DNA of 64,000 nucleotides. Source: Calothrix sp. NIES-3974. GTDB lineage: Bacteria; Cyanobacteriota; Cyanobacteriia; Cyanobacteriales; Nostocaceae. Both the position numbers and the translations under genes were made by a program. This document shows, piece after piece, positions 9,909-19,851 of this stretch. The stretch is from positions 3,038,001-3,102,000 of the forward strand of contig NZ_AP018254.1 in assembly GCF_002368395.1 (NCBI RefSeq). The letters run 5' to 3'. How positions within the stretch are numbered: the first letter of the stretch is position 1; the number at the start of each line of letters is the position of its first letter. Under the pieces are notes generated by a model, which saw only the letters and a list, made by a program, of their open reading frames with translations, was not told where the DNA came from and did no database searches.

Positions 9909-10285
9909 AATCAATACAACAACAGCGAAGGAGAAATAATACCGTTTTACTTTGGTGTACCTGACGGGAAGCAGGAGATGCAGGGAAAGTAAATGTATCA
10001 AAATTTGAGTGAAATGATATAAGCTTTGATTACAAGCTTGAGAACAGCAAAAATATTTTTTAAATTTTTATCTTTTTCGTAACTTTTTGCTAATAAACAA
10101 AGCGGGTCGAAAACCCGCATCCCCAAGTACAAGAGATAAATTTAACATCAACAAAAACGATATTTAGTATAAATACTTAAATTATAAATCAGTAAAAATA
10201 TTTTTTAAAAAAGGAAAAATAGCAATAATAACTAAGTCACGAAGCAAGCACTTACGAACCCATAAAAATACAATCTAGCCATAAT

Positions 10286-10333
10286 TAGGTAGGTGCAATT
10301 AAACATAAAACCGTAACGCAACCGTTCATTCGG
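10286..10333. repeat. Dispersed repeat R4 (TAGGTAGGTGCAATTAAAC type)
   Basis: This 48-bp segment matches 19852-19899 at most positions (TAGGTAGGTGCAATTAAAC, then AAACCG.AACG.AACC..TCATTCGG). Both copies are followed within a few dozen bases by a GACG palindrome, so the two may form one composite repeat. Confidence 0.6.
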
Positions 10334-10334
10334 C

Positions 10335-10363
10335 GTAGAGACGACCCGATGTGTCGTCTCTAC
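10335..10363. repeat. GTAGAGACG-type palindrome
   Basis: GTAGAGACGAC...GTCGTCTCTAC, arms of 11 bp. First of at least ten such palindromes in the window, all intergenic. Confidence 0.75.
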
Positions 10364-10400
10364 TCCCTGATCTCAACGACAATTTTTACCACCTACCCAT

Positions 10401-10440
10401 TTACTTTGCACGCTGATATATTTACCTTTTAGTTTGTTGA
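10401..10440 (-). repeat. Dispersed repeat R3 (CAGCGTGCGAAGTA type)
   Basis: On the minus strand it reads CAACAAACTAAAAGG then ATATATCAGCGTGCAAAGTAAA, matching 12205-12236 (partly), 32020-32060 and 36794-36834. The region 10002-11403 has no strong gene; it holds repeats and one small candidate ORF. Confidence 0.55.
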
Positions 10441-10544
10441 CGGTGGAGACTTCGCAACACTACGTCTTTGCAAACATTACCATCTAAATAAAAAGCTCAT
10501 TTCGTGACCGTGTAAAGTATACAATCTAAATCATGGGAATACAT

Positions 10545-10736
10545 CTAACCCCGACACCTACCTGAGTAGATACAATCAGCAGGTCTTTCATCCCGTGCAG
10601 CCATATCCAAATTAAAAATAATTGCACTTTCTCGTTTCCCAGTTTCCAAAGAGGAATTGGCAATCATTTTCACACCTTGTTGCCAATGCCACAAGAATAT
10701 TGGCAAAGTCAGTATCAGTAAATAAAAAACTCTCAT
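10545..10736 (-). CDS. Small hypothetical protein with N-terminal hydrophobic segment
   Basis: A 63-residue frame starting MRVFYLLILTLPIFLWHW, which looks like a signal peptide or membrane anchor, and ending with a Cys-containing tail (CIYSGRCRG). An AGAGG lies 10 nt before the ATG. Nothing else supports it: the region is repeat-rich and the family is not recognised. It could be a small secreted peptide or a chance frame. Confidence 0.3.
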   Translation of the reverse strand: MRVFYLLILTLPIFLWHWQQGVKMIANSSLETGKRESAIIFNLDMAARDERPADCIYSGRCRG

Positions 10737-11272
10737 GATGGAAAAACCTCTGCATAATTTCTACAATTAAAATAATTAAATTCATCAACTCCAAAAAAAC
10801 TGACTATAATCCAAAATTTCAAATCCCCAATTATATGATTCGTTGCCAAACACCCTCTTTATATCTACCCAATGACACATAATCCAAAATCTCAAATTAC
10901 TTGACATTATCGTAGATGCCGAAGAAATTAAAAATTGTCAGTGGGTAACTTAGTATTATTGCTATCAAGATTAATTGAGTAGGATTGACTATAAAAAATT
11001 ATCTCCAGTTCCAAATAAATTAGCCCTGATGCAAATGTAAAATTCACTCTTACTGGCAACACACATAACTTCCCTATTTATTTATATATGCAGGGGTTAA
11101 CCCATCAAAACCGGAAAAAAATCAATTATTATCGGGAGTAGGGAGTAAGGGAGAAAATATATCAAAATATTCGTGAAATGGTAAAAGCAGTACATGTAGA
11201 CTAATCCCTACTCACTTGACTTACAAGCTAGTCCACCATGTTGTCAGGACACAACCAAACAGGAAAATGTAT

Positions 11273-11292
11273 AGACGCGACATGTCGCGTCT
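11273..11292. repeat. Perfect 20-bp palindrome (AGACGCGACATGTCGCGTCT)
   Basis: Member of the GACG palindrome family, about 110 bp before tatC. Confidence 0.7.
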
Positions 11293-11403
11293 CTCCCTAT
11301 TGCCGTACAGTCATTCTCTATAGAGTATGGAGATGAGAATATCCTTTCTTTAACAGTCTGTCCCAGATACAATAGTTAACAAACAACGCTGCTTTGTGGA
11401 TTC

Positions 11404-12195
11404 ATGACAACTTCACGCGAACTAGAATCAGCAACTACCCCCCTGACTCAACCCGAAATTGAGCCATTGGAGAATGACCCCCTCGACGAACTTCCTGGTG
11501 AAGTGGAAATGTCCCTATTCGAGCACCTGGAAGAATTACGACTGCGGATTTTTTACAGCTTAATCTCCGTAGTTATTGGTGCGATCGCTTGTTTTGCTGC
11601 CGTTAAACCAATTGTCCAACTATTGGAAGCACCAGCACAAGGGGTAAAGTTCCTTCAACTTGCACCTGGGGAGTTTTTCTTTGTGTCCATCAAAGTTGCT
11701 GGATACTGTGGGATACTAGTGGCAAGTCCAGTTATCCTCTACCAAGTCGTTCGCTTTATCTTACCCGGATTGACCCTTCGGGAACGACGTTTACTAGCAC
11801 CCGTGGTTTTTGGTTCCAGTATTCTCTTCTTTGCGGGATTAGTATTTGCCTATGTCGCACTCATTCCAGCAGCACTGAAATTTTTTATCAACTATGGTGC
11901 TGATGTCGTCGAGCAATCGTGGTCTATCGAAAAGTATTTTGAATTAATCCTCCTATTACTATTTGGCTCCGGATTAACCTTTCAAATACCCGTCATCCAG
12001 ATGTTGTTAGGTGCATTAGGAATTGTCAGTTCCAGCCAAATGTTGTCAGGATGGCGTTATGTGATGATTGGTTCAGTGGTATTAGGTGCAATCCTCACCC
12101 CTTCGACGGACCCCCTGACCCAAAGTTTACTCGCTGGTGCAGTGTTATTTCTTTACTTTGGGGGAATTGGTTTAGTGAAATTGACGGGAAAATAA
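11404..12195 (+). CDS. tatC: Sec-independent protein translocase TatC
   Basis: A 263-residue polytopic membrane protein that recognises twin-arginine signal peptides and, with TatA/TatB-type proteins, exports folded proteins across the thylakoid and plasma membranes. After an acidic N-terminal extension of about 35 residues comes the conserved [13 protein letters not shown], the signal-peptide-binding segment, followed by six hydrophobic helices. The [17 protein letters not shown] loop is typical. No other tat genes are adjacent, which is normal in cyanobacteria. The ATG has no clear Shine-Dalgarno. Length fits the family. Confidence 0.95.
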   Translation: MTTSRELESATTPLTQPEIEPLENDPLDELPGEVEMSLFEHLEELRLRIFYSLISVVIGAIACFAAVKPIVQLLEAPAQGVKFLQLAPGEFFFVSIKVAGYCGILVASPVILYQVVRFILPGLTLRERRLLAPVVFGSSILFFAGLVFAYVALIPAALKFFINYGADVVEQSWSIEKYFELILLLLFGSGLTFQIPVIQMLLGALGIVSSSQMLSGWRYVMIGSVVLGAILTPSTDPLTQSLLAGAVLFLYFGGIGLVKLTGK

Positions 12196-12204
12196 ATATT
12201 ATTT

Positions 12205-12236
12205 CGCAGGTTGATGTATTCTCTTTTGGTTTGTTG
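12205..12236 (-). repeat. Dispersed repeat R3, partial copy
   Basis: The minus strand reads TCAACAAACCAAAAGAGAATA followed by CATCAACCTGCGAA, related to 36794-36834. It directly follows tatC. Confidence 0.45.
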
Positions 12237-12270
12237 ACAGGTGACTGTTGACCGTTGACCGTTGAAAATT
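12233..12270. repeat. Heptamer repeat (TGACYGT/TGACCGT type)
   Basis: About four degenerate 7-bp units (TGACAGG, TGACTGT, TGACCGT, TGACCGT). Similar GTTAACNGT strings occur at 20853-20890 and 46896-46938. The rest of 12271-12517 shows nothing recognisable apart from a possible GAGAC...GTCT palindrome near 12400. Confidence 0.5.
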
Positions 12271-12517
12271 AAACTTTAACCATCTATTTGGTTGCTTGAC
12301 TGTTAGCAGTTAACCATCTAGGTCTTGGTGAATTTGGGCATGAAATATAATAATTGTTTACATTTTATGTTCAATGTCTGTTCAAACCCAAATCATCTAG
12401 AGACTTAGCGTTGCTACGTCTTTGCAAATAAAAAAATTAAAACAAATGTCCAATGTGCAAAAAAGCGTTGCATTGGATACAATTTGAAAGTAAGCAAATC
12501 CGGGGAGACTAACTTTC

Positions 12518-13654
12518 GTGTTACTAAAGGGTTTTGAAGTCGAAATGTATACAGGTACCCACAGGGGTGACATTGTTGGTCTATCGCATCTAATTGCTGC
12601 GGCTTTAGAGGGGTTTGTCCGTGAACCAGATAGTCGTAATGTGGAATATATTACCCCTCCCCTGGATAGTTACGAAAAATTATTGTGTAGCCTATTAAAA
12701 CCTCGGATTAAACTACGGGAGTATCTGCAACAACTGGGAAATTACACAATTATTCCTGGTAGCACATTATCATTAGGTGATACATCTCGCTTCCTACGTT
12801 CTGACCCAAATAATCCTTACCACGACTATATTGAAAAAACCTACGGGACAAAGGTAGTCACCGCGAGTGTGCATATCAACGTGGGAATAGATGACCCAGA
12901 ATTACTCCTACGTGCTTGTCGATTGATACGGGTAGAAGCTCCCTTATTTTTGGCCCTGAGTGCCTCATCCCCCTTCCTCGATCACCATGCTACGGGTTAT
13001 CATTCTACTCGATGGCGAGTTTTTCCCCAAACCCCAGAACGTGTTCCCCTATTTGCCAGTCATGCTGACCATATTGCTTGGGTAGAGGCTCAGTTAGCGG
13101 CTGGTACTATGCAAAATGTTCGCCATCTGTGGGTTTCAGTCCGTCCTAACGGTAATCAGCGTCCCTATGATTTAAACCGTTTGGAACTGCGGATTTGTGA
13201 TTTGGTCAGTGACCCCATCGCCCTATTAGCGATTACAGCTTTTTTGGAAGCGCGTTTATTGCAAATGATGGCAGACCCCCAACTCGAACCCCTGGTGAAT
13301 AGTCAATTTTCTCCCGCAGAACTGTTGACAATTACCGCAGCCAACGAGATTAGTGCTGCCACTACCAGCTTAGATGCCCAATTGCAACATTGGCAAGACG
13401 GACGAACCTTGTCCGCTCGACAATGGATTAATGAAATTTACGAACAAGTGTACCCTATTGCCAAGGAAAACGGCTTTAGTTGTTTTCTTTCACCACTGCA
13501 AAAAATTCTCCGGGATGGTAACGAAGCTCAAAAGTGGTTACAACTGCAAAAAGTTGGGTTTAGTACCCGTAGCGTTTTGATGCAAGCGATCGCAACACTC
13601 AGCGATCGCGAACGGGAATTAGAAGAAAAATTGTGTTCTCAGGCAATTTCTTAA
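12518..13654 (+). CDS. gshA: Glutamate-cysteine ligase, cyanobacterial type
   Basis: A 378-residue enzyme that joins glutamate and cysteine with ATP, the first step of glutathione synthesis in the cytoplasm. The sequence follows the cyanobacterial GshA family: MLLKGFEVEMYTGT at the start, DSRNVEYITPPL (45-56), IPGSTLSLGDTSRFLRSDPNNPY, VTASVHINVGI and the NRLELRICDLVSDPIALLAITAFLEARLL block. The start is GTG, preceded by GGGGAG at 12502-12507, which fixes it. Length is as expected. The gene is monocistronic; gshB is not in the window. Confidence 0.93.
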   Translation: MLLKGFEVEMYTGTHRGDIVGLSHLIAAALEGFVREPDSRNVEYITPPLDSYEKLLCSLLKPRIKLREYLQQLGNYTIIPGSTLSLGDTSRFLRSDPNNPYHDYIEKTYGTKVVTASVHINVGIDDPELLLRACRLIRVEAPLFLALSASSPFLDHHATGYHSTRWRVFPQTPERVPLFASHADHIAWVEAQLAAGTMQNVRHLWVSVRPNGNQRPYDLNRLELRICDLVSDPIALLAITAFLEARLLQMMADPQLEPLVNSQFSPAELLTITAANEISAATTSLDAQLQHWQDGRTLSARQWINEIYEQVYPIAKENGFSCFLSPLQKILRDGNEAQKWLQLQKVGFSTRSVLMQAIATLSDRERELEEKLCSQAIS

Positions 13655-13895
13655 CATAAAGTTAATTGTGTACTCGGCGACAATCGGCCATCATCAAAAG
13701 TGTGTACTCTGTAACTAAAGCCTTGCCAAAAGGTTTACAGGGTTATTTTTCTTCGTTTTAAAATTCTAATCAATCACCCAACATTACGATTGATTAATAA
13801 AAACTATAGTTGCCTTCTCTCCAACGGTAGATTTAAAAATAGTATTTATATTGTTTTTATATTTTCTTTGCTTTTTTTCTTGACCTGCTTTACTA

Positions 13896-14357
13896 ATGCC
13901 CCAAGTTGTCCTTGTAAATCCCTTAATTCCGCCGAATACAGGCAATATTGCCCGAACTTGCGCTGCAACCGGAACCGAACTCCACCTAATAAAACCCCTG
14001 GGATTTGAACTGAGCGATCGCTATCTTAAACGAGCAGGTTTAGATTATTGGCCCTACGTAAAACTCTATGAACACGAGTCCATAGACACCTTTGCCACCA
14101 CCCTTAAACAGCGTGGGGGAAGGTGTTTAGGGTTTAGTGTCAGGGGAAATTACAACTTTTCCCAGTTTGCCTACCAACCCGATGATTGGTTGTTGTTTGG
14201 TAGCGAAACCAGTGGTTTACCCCCCGAAGCGATCGCCATCTGTGATGCCATGCTCTACATACCCATGCAAGAGTCGGGAGTACGTAGCCTCAATTTGTCT
14301 GTAAGCGTTGCTGTGGGCTTATTTGAGGCTCGACGCTATCTGGGGTATCTCCAGTAA
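13896..14357 (+). CDS. trmL: tRNA (cytidine(34)-2'-O)-methyltransferase
   Basis: A 153-residue SPOUT-class methyltransferase that 2'-O-methylates the wobble base of certain leucine tRNAs using S-adenosylmethionine. The family pattern is complete: PQVVLVNPLIPPNTGNIARTCAATGTELHLI at the N-terminus, then DWLLFGSETSGLP (knot motif 2) and YIPMQESGVRSLNLSVSVAVGLFEARR (motif 3, the SAM-binding trefoil knot). Length matches TrmL (about 155) rather than the longer TrmH/RlmB proteins. No neighbours in operon. Confidence 0.93.
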   Translation: MPQVVLVNPLIPPNTGNIARTCAATGTELHLIKPLGFELSDRYLKRAGLDYWPYVKLYEHESIDTFATTLKQRGGRCLGFSVRGNYNFSQFAYQPDDWLLFGSETSGLPPEAIAICDAMLYIPMQESGVRSLNLSVSVAVGLFEARRYLGYLQ

Positions 14358-15267
14358 ATGGGTGGTTTGATGTATTTATTTGTACTTAGTCCATTTTTAG
14401 CTTGTACGCCGTTTACATCTTTACATAGATGTATTTTCTACACAAAAAGTTATTTTTTATCGTCAAAAATCTCAGTGGATTGCGCTTATTTAAGTAATAT
14501 TACAGAACGGAAACACAAGACATTCTGAGCGCTGTCATAAATTTCCGCAGATTTGCGACTGTGCATTCACCCGTATTGATAGTTAGTATACTTTCAGCAG
14601 CATATTATATTCTGCTTAGTTATAAATACTGATGGGATGGAGGTCGTTTCCATAAGAAATTCGTATATATGGTTTGTGCAAAAGCAGGGGTTTAGCCATA
14701 GCTTTTATAAATTCAAACCGGATTTTCGTCTCATGGAAAACTCCTGAAAACCATAACTAGCAAAACCTTTGAGCGTTTTGTCCGGAGCGAACATTTTTTA
14801 CCAGGTAAATGTACTTGCGAATGAATACGGTTGTGTTTTCAGGGGTAATCAACGTAAATTCTCCTGGTGGGAAGACTGATTAGTTGTAAAAGCTGTGAAT
14901 ATATCAATAGCTGTAGTACAATGACTTTCCCCAACGGCTATTCTTGAGTCGATGAATTTTCTCCCCGTTATTAACGATTCACAGTTAATTGGGGATTTTT
15001 CGGAAAGGTCAAGAAAAATCCGTTCAAAAGTCACAGGCAAGACACAGTAACGTGGTTGTGAGGAATTATTAGATAAATTCACATTAAATTTAAGATTTTC
15101 TGATTAATGTGAACTTGTCTAAAACAGAGAAGCAGGTTAATCTTGCCTAAGTATCTCTGGTGAATGTGATCTTGATCTGTTTTTCGTAGTGATCCAAATC
15201 ATTGACTTTAGTATCCGACTGAAAAAATCGAGGTCAGTTAAGCGCTAGCGATCATAGGAGGTCGTCT
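14358..15267. other. 910-bp gap, no recognised feature
   Basis: A long AT-rich leader region before the LysM/M23 gene. I found no convincing ORF, tRNA or known riboswitch pattern. A transcriptional start and long 5' UTR for the peptidase gene are likely to lie here, but I cannot place them. Confidence 0.5.
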
Positions 15268-17376
15268 TTGAAACGAGCATTAAAAAAGAGAGTAAAGGCT
15301 GTGCTTGAGAATACAACTGGGGCAGAAACTCCGGTAGGAAATAGCAACGTACAAGAAGGCGGAGGTGTTCGCCGCAAACGTACCCAAGCTGCGATGATTG
15401 GCTTGGCAATCTCAATGGGCGCAACCAGCCTTTTGGTGACTCGGCAAAGCGACCAAGCCCTGGCAGCAGCACCTGTTGGCAATGAAAATACTGCCTCCAC
15501 AACCTCGGCTGCTGATGACTTAAGTGTGAAAAACCCTGTAACAGCGAAAGCGGAATCTGAAGGTGTGACCCAAGTGAGTACACCAGAAAACTCCGTAGTC
15601 GTTCAACCAGTTGCAACTTCACAGATGCCTGGGCTTGGAGCAAAGTGGCAATTTGCCGCTCGCAGTTTGCCATCTCAATACCCACAGTCGGGAATTACAA
15701 GTCAATCACCAACGGGATTGAACACAGAAGCAGAGGTCGCTTCCAAGGGAGCAAGAATTACCGCTGCGATCGCCAAAACCAAACAAATCAAAACTCCCCA
15801 GGCTATTATCCCCACAAACGTAGTGGGGATTACCAAATCTAGTATATCAACTCCAGCTGATGCCCAGCTAAAAGCCCAGCAGGAGTATGCGATTAAGCAG
15901 TTGCAGCAAAAATCTGACCGCCTACGTAACAGTTTAGCAGCACTCAACTCTAGCGAAAACCAAGAATCGCCAGAAGTAGAGGTCGCTAACAAAACCAGTA
16001 CAGTGGGCGAATCCGTCAAATCAGATTTGCGTCAATTGCCTGGTGAGAGCCAAAAAACCACTGAACCGACGACCGAAGTTGCGATCGCACCGACAAAAGT
16101 TTACGAAGTTAAACCAGGGGATACATTAGCCGCGATCGCTAATCGCAACGGCACATCCGTTGCAGCCCTAGTTGCTGCTAATAATATCAGCAACCCCAAT
16201 CAGTTACAAATCCGTCAGAAGTTAGCCATTCCGGTTACGACACAACATCAGGAAGTAGTTAGTACAGTAGTTAATACTCAGGTTCCTGTCGCTGCTAGCA
16301 AAATTCAGCCGATAGTGATCCCTGCAAGCACACTAGTTGCATCTGCATCAATTAACCCCGTATCTACAAACTCTGCATCTACAACCCCAGAGGAAACTTC
16401 CCTAAACGCGAATACAGGTATGGGTGGCGATACACCTGTTCCCCGTGTATTCATCGAAATGGAACGGAGAAAGAACGCCAATAAGCAAGCCAGAGCCGAC
16501 AAAGGTTTACAGAGCTTACACGCCGAAATTGAGCGTCTACGGCAAAAGTATCGTCAACAGCAATCCGGCGATCAGCAATTTGGAAATACTGCTAACACAA
16601 TCAACACACCTGACGCAGGAACAAGCTCAGTCACCGTTCCCACCCAAAGGGAAAACACAAGACCCGTTGCAATTCCCGTACCGACAGTACGTCAAAACCG
16701 GATTGCGGCTCCAACCCGGAATCAAAATCCGACGAACAACTACTTTAACTACAATGCTACACCGGTACAAATACCCGTACCTCGTCCAGTAGCACAGCCC
16801 AGCAACAGAGAGCTACCCATTAACCCAGAATGGAATCGTCGCAACGCTGGAAACGTACCAATTCGCGTACCCAGCGTCAACCAATCACCATCCTTGGGTG
16901 ACACACGTAATATCACTGTTTCGCCCCAGTTACCACCTTTGGCAGCAGTTGATCGATATCTACCGCGAACCATTGATGAAAACACCCCCGTCAGTGGTGG
17001 TTTTATTTGGCCTGCGAGGGGAACCTTCACATCAGGGTTTGGTCCCCGTTGGGGTCGGATGCACCGTGGGATTGATATTGCCAATTCCGTAGGTACGCCA
17101 ATTGTTGCTTCCGCTGCGGGTGTAGTTGAAAAAGCTGGTTGGAACAGAGGTGGTTACGGTCTTTTAGTTGACATTCGCCACCCCGATGGAACCTTGACCC
17201 GTTATGCCCACAATAGCCGTATAATGGTTCAAGCCGGACAGCCAGTTGAACAAGGTCAACAAATTTCGGCAATGGGTAGTACCGGATTTAGTACCGGACC
17301 CCACTTGCACTTTGAAATCCATCCTGCTGGTAGAGGTGCTCAAAACCCTGTTGCGTTTTTACCCCCCCGTGTCTAA
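15268..17376 (+). CDS. LysM and M23 peptidase domain protein
   Basis: A 702-residue cell-wall protein, predicted to cut peptidoglycan or to activate amidases as NlpD/EnvC proteins do. Translation starts at TTG (15268) just after AGGAGG (15256-15261). A cationic N-terminus and a hydrophobic stretch near residue 42-60 (AAMIGLAISMGATSLLVT, then ALAAAP) act as signal or anchor. A LysM domain lies at about 272-315 (YEVKPGDTLAAIANRNGTSVAALVAANNI). A long Pro/Asn/Gln-rich linker follows. The C-terminal M23 domain (about 570-700) keeps the zinc ligands: MHRGIDIA and GPHLHFEIHP, so it is probably an active metallopeptidase. A hairpin terminator follows at 17443. Confidence 0.9.
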   Translation: MKRALKKRVKAVLENTTGAETPVGNSNVQEGGGVRRKRTQAAMIGLAISMGATSLLVTRQSDQALAAAPVGNENTASTTSAADDLSVKNPVTAKAESEGVTQVSTPENSVVVQPVATSQMPGLGAKWQFAARSLPSQYPQSGITSQSPTGLNTEAEVASKGARITAAIAKTKQIKTPQAIIPTNVVGITKSSISTPADAQLKAQQEYAIKQLQQKSDRLRNSLAALNSSENQESPEVEVANKTSTVGESVKSDLRQLPGESQKTTEPTTEVAIAPTKVYEVKPGDTLAAIANRNGTSVAALVAANNISNPNQLQIRQKLAIPVTTQHQEVVSTVVNTQVPVAASKIQPIVIPASTLVASASINPVSTNSASTTPEETSLNANTGMGGDTPVPRVFIEMERRKNANKQARADKGLQSLHAEIERLRQKYRQQQSGDQQFGNTANTINTPDAGTSSVTVPTQRENTRPVAIPVPTVRQNRIAAPTRNQNPTNNYFNYNATPVQIPVPRPVAQPSNRELPINPEWNRRNAGNVPIRVPSVNQSPSLGDTRNITVSPQLPPLAAVDRYLPRTIDENTPVSGGFIWPARGTFTSGFGPRWGRMHRGIDIANSVGTPIVASAAGVVEKAGWNRGGYGLLVDIRHPDGTLTRYAHNSRIMVQAGQPVEQGQQISAMGSTGFSTGPHLHFEIHPAGRGAQNPVAFLPPRV

Positions 17377-17442
17377 ATCAGGGGATTTATCAGAACCTCC
17401 CTGTTAATTCAGATTAAATTAATTGGGGTATTTTTCCTTCAG

Positions 17443-17467
17443 GAGAGAGCTAACTGCTCTCTCTTTT
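17443..17467 (+). terminator. Rho-independent terminator after the M23 gene
   Basis: GAGAGAGC, 5-nt loop, GCTCTCTC, then TTTT. It sits between the convergent M23 and cpcT genes. Confidence 0.75.
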
Positions 17468-17478
17468 ACCTTTTCTGT

Positions 17479-18069
17479 TCAAAATTGGTTGAGCTTGGTG
17501 TAGCAATATGGTCCCATAATCGCTCCCCAAGTCGCACTCCCAGTCACGGGATCAATCCCCCGATCATAGGTTTTGAGTTCAGTCGGGTTTACTTCAAAAC
17601 CCAAAGCAACATAAACAGTTTTCTCCCCGTAAGCAAAACTGCATTGACATTCTGGTGGTTGGGTCGCAGAAAATTCGTACTGATCCAGAGCAGTTTGGCG
17701 ATAGGAAATATTTAGCAAGCATCCCGGTAAGGCTACAATCGACTCAGGAGTTAGGGATTCGAGTAATTCCCGTTTCTCCCCAGCACCAGCGACCCTAACC
17801 GGGTCTTTGAATTGGTAATATTGACCTTGGATGGGAAAATCTGGATCTTGGCTGGAATATAAACGGAGAATGCGTTGGCGATAGGGTTGGTCAAGGTTAA
17901 TTGTATTCGCTTGCTCTAGAAAGAAGGTTACACTATCTTCAGTGAACAATGGTACGGGTACTTGCCATAGTCGTAAATGCACATACCAAGCAGGTTCTGC
18001 CATTGCTTGTTGTTTATTTTCAAATTCCCCACTCATGTAGCTAGCGAGGATGCTCAATTCGGGAACCAT
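17479..18069 (-). CDS. cpcT: Phycobiliprotein chromophore lyase CpcT/CpeT family
   Basis: A 196-residue lyase that attaches phycocyanobilin to a beta-subunit cysteine (Cys-153/155 position) of phycocyanin or phycoerythrocyanin. Family markers are AWYVHLRLWQVPVPLF (30-45), the QPYRQRILRLY motif, GQYYQFKDP and the C-terminal DRGIDPVTGSATWGAIMGPYCY block. Length is normal. Phycocyanin genes are not in the window, so the exact partner cannot be set; CpcT versus CpeT-like paralogs differ in substrate. A heptamer repeat lies directly upstream (18084-18116). Confidence 0.88.
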   Translation of the reverse strand: MVPELSILASYMSGEFENKQQAMAEPAWYVHLRLWQVPVPLFTEDSVTFFLEQANTINLDQPYRQRILRLYSSQDPDFPIQGQYYQFKDPVRVAGAGEKRELLESLTPESIVALPGCLLNISYRQTALDQYEFSATQPPECQCSFAYGEKTVYVALGFEVNPTELKTYDRGIDPVTGSATWGAIMGPYCYTKLNQF

Positions 18070-18083
18070 TGGGTTGGGACATG

Positions 18084-18116
18084 AGAATACAGAATACAGG
18101 ATACAGGATACAGGAG
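18084..18116. repeat. Heptamer tandem repeat (AATACAG/GATACAG)
   Basis: About four and a half 7-bp units, placed 15 bp before the cpcT start. The same heptamer occurs just before the methyltransferase start at 55900-55929. Confidence 0.7.
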
Positions 18117-18161
18117 GCAGAATTTCGGATCAGAAAATTCATCAACCCCAAAAAATTGTGC

Positions 18162-18180
18162 AGACGCGACTGTCCCGTCT
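18162..18180. repeat. Imperfect GACG palindrome
   Basis: AGACGCGACTGTCCCGTCT; degenerate copy of the AGACGCGA..TCGCGTCT palindrome. Confidence 0.5.
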
Positions 18181-18316
18181 CTCCCGATTCCCTACTGCCA
18201 AAAAACGAGCTTGTTAAGTGTTAAAATCGGCTTTTCAAACATCCTCTTAACTAAAACTTGGCAAAAGTGCTGGTACGAGCGAAAATATACATACGTTGCC
18301 TTTAACTATTATTTTT

Positions 18317-19030
18317 GTGAATAACGTTCGTACAGTCTCTGATACAAAAAAAACTTTCTATTCCCTCCACACTCGTCCGATAAATACCATTTATCGACGG
18401 GTTGTGGAAGAGTTGATGGTGGAAATGCACCTTTTGTCAGTAAATGTTGACTTTAGCTACAATCCAATTTACGGATTAGGGGTGGTGACAGCATTTGACC
18501 GGTTTATGCAGGGTTATCAACCGGAACGAGACAAAGAGTCGATTTTTCAAGCTTTATGTCGGTCGGTGGAGTTAGATCCCCAGCAGCTACGTCAAGATGC
18601 GGAAAGGTTAAGGGCGATCGCCACAGGAATTTCTGGTGCGGAAATGACTGCTTGGTTGAGTCGTACCAATATGTCTAGTCCCAACAGTGAGTTGGAGGAG
18701 GTACTAGCAGCCATCAGTAATAATCCGAAGTTTAAATATAGTCGCTTGTTTGCCATTGGGATTTTTACCCTGTTGGAATTAGCAAATCCAGAAATCGTCA
18801 AGGATGACAAACAGCGTAATGAAACCCTGGTGGAAATCGCCAAAGGATTGAAGATCGCTGACGATAAACTCACCAAGGATTTAGATTTATATCGCTCGAA
18901 TCTAGATAAAATGGCCCAGGCATTAGTTGTCATGGAAGACATGCTCCAAGCTGAACGTAAAAAGCGGGAGCAAAGAGCGCAACAACAAGCTAATGCCTCA
19001 ACGCCATCTTCTGGAAGCAGTGAGTCGTGA
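18317..19030 (+). CDS. thf1: Photosystem II biogenesis protein Thf1/Psb29
   Basis: A 237-residue protein required for thylakoid formation and PSII repair; it works with the FtsH protease complexes. The GTG at 18317 (NNVRTVSDTKK...) is chosen because family members start with an Asn-Val-Arg-Thr-Val-Ser-Asp-Thr-Lys motif; the frame is open to a TTG at 18296. Hallmarks are LHTRPINTIYRRVVEELMVEMHLLSVN and FSYNPIYGLGVVTAFDRFM near the N-terminus, with a C-terminal coiled coil (about 190-230). It stands alone, as in other cyanobacteria. Confidence 0.93.
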   Translation: MNNVRTVSDTKKTFYSLHTRPINTIYRRVVEELMVEMHLLSVNVDFSYNPIYGLGVVTAFDRFMQGYQPERDKESIFQALCRSVELDPQQLRQDAERLRAIATGISGAEMTAWLSRTNMSSPNSELEEVLAAISNNPKFKYSRLFAIGIFTLLELANPEIVKDDKQRNETLVEIAKGLKIADDKLTKDLDLYRSNLDKMAQALVVMEDMLQAERKKREQRAQQQANASTPSSGSSES

Positions 19031-19058
19031 TTAGGTAGGCTGCTGTAGTAGAATCCTA

Positions 19059-19424
19059 CTAAATAGGTAGAATTCTAAACAGCAAGCTATTCACTATTGA
19101 AAGGGCAAAAGCTCCAAGGATGGCACTCCAAATACCGAAGCGGAGTCGAAATCCTTGGACGAGCCATGCGGCAATACCAAAGCAAATTACTGAGGCAATA
19201 AAAGTAAACAGCCAGTGAAATAAAGTAAGGGTGAGTACATTAGGGACTAAAAATATCACCCTCATAATCGGTTTGACGACAGCTGAAACTAGACCTAAAA
19301 CAGCTGCGGATATGAAGGTTTTACCAATTGTGTCGATTTCCACACCAATTGGCAATTTACTGATAATGAAAAAACTAATGGCCGTCACGACCCATGTGAT
19401 TAACAGTCCAATAATATCATTCAT
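19059..19424 (-). CDS. Four-helix membrane protein, phage holin superfamily IV-like
   Basis: A 121-residue protein with four hydrophobic helices and the family pattern VVKPIMRVIFLVPNVLTLTLFHWLFTF. The Met at 19424 is preferred over the upstream one (19490) because AAGAGG lies at 19432-19438 and the protein then begins MNDIIGLLITW, directly at helix 1. Members (PF04020-type) are widespread in bacteria and are not known to act as holins outside phage; the function is unknown. Confidence 0.8.
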   Translation of the reverse strand: MNDIIGLLITWVVTAISFFIISKLPIGVEIDTIGKTFISAAVLGLVSAVVKPIMRVIFLVPNVLTLTLFHWLFTFIASVICFGIAAWLVQGFRLRFGIWSAILGAFALSIVNSLLFRILPI

Positions 19425-19851
19425 TTGCAAAGCCTCTTGATTTAGGTGGATAAACTGCTGATAACTGAAATTAAAACTCCGCCGTGGCAATCTTGAAATT
19501 ACATGAAATCAAGAATTAATTTGCCTATAGACTAACTCATTAAAATGGGGCGAGAACCCTGATTATGGTTAAATTTGGACTTTTTCCGACAATTATGTGT
19601 GTTTAGCTCAACAGCCAAGGAGTAAATCTTATTATCCGTAACTTACCAGATTATTCTCGTTAAGTACATTTCATTTTAGATATATTTAAAATTGCAACTA
19701 CAATTTTTGAGTTACGTTTTACACCAAAACTCATATCTAATTTTTGTAAATACCTCTTGACAAACTTATATTTACACGAAAAACAGGATAGAAAGGAATT
19801 TCGCAAACTACTTCTCGTTTTTTGTGATTTATTTCTAAAGATATCTATAAG

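Noticed and set aside
14849-15082. 77-codon minus-strand frame
   Set aside because: Composition and lack of any ribosome site make it a likely random frame in the leader of the M23 gene.
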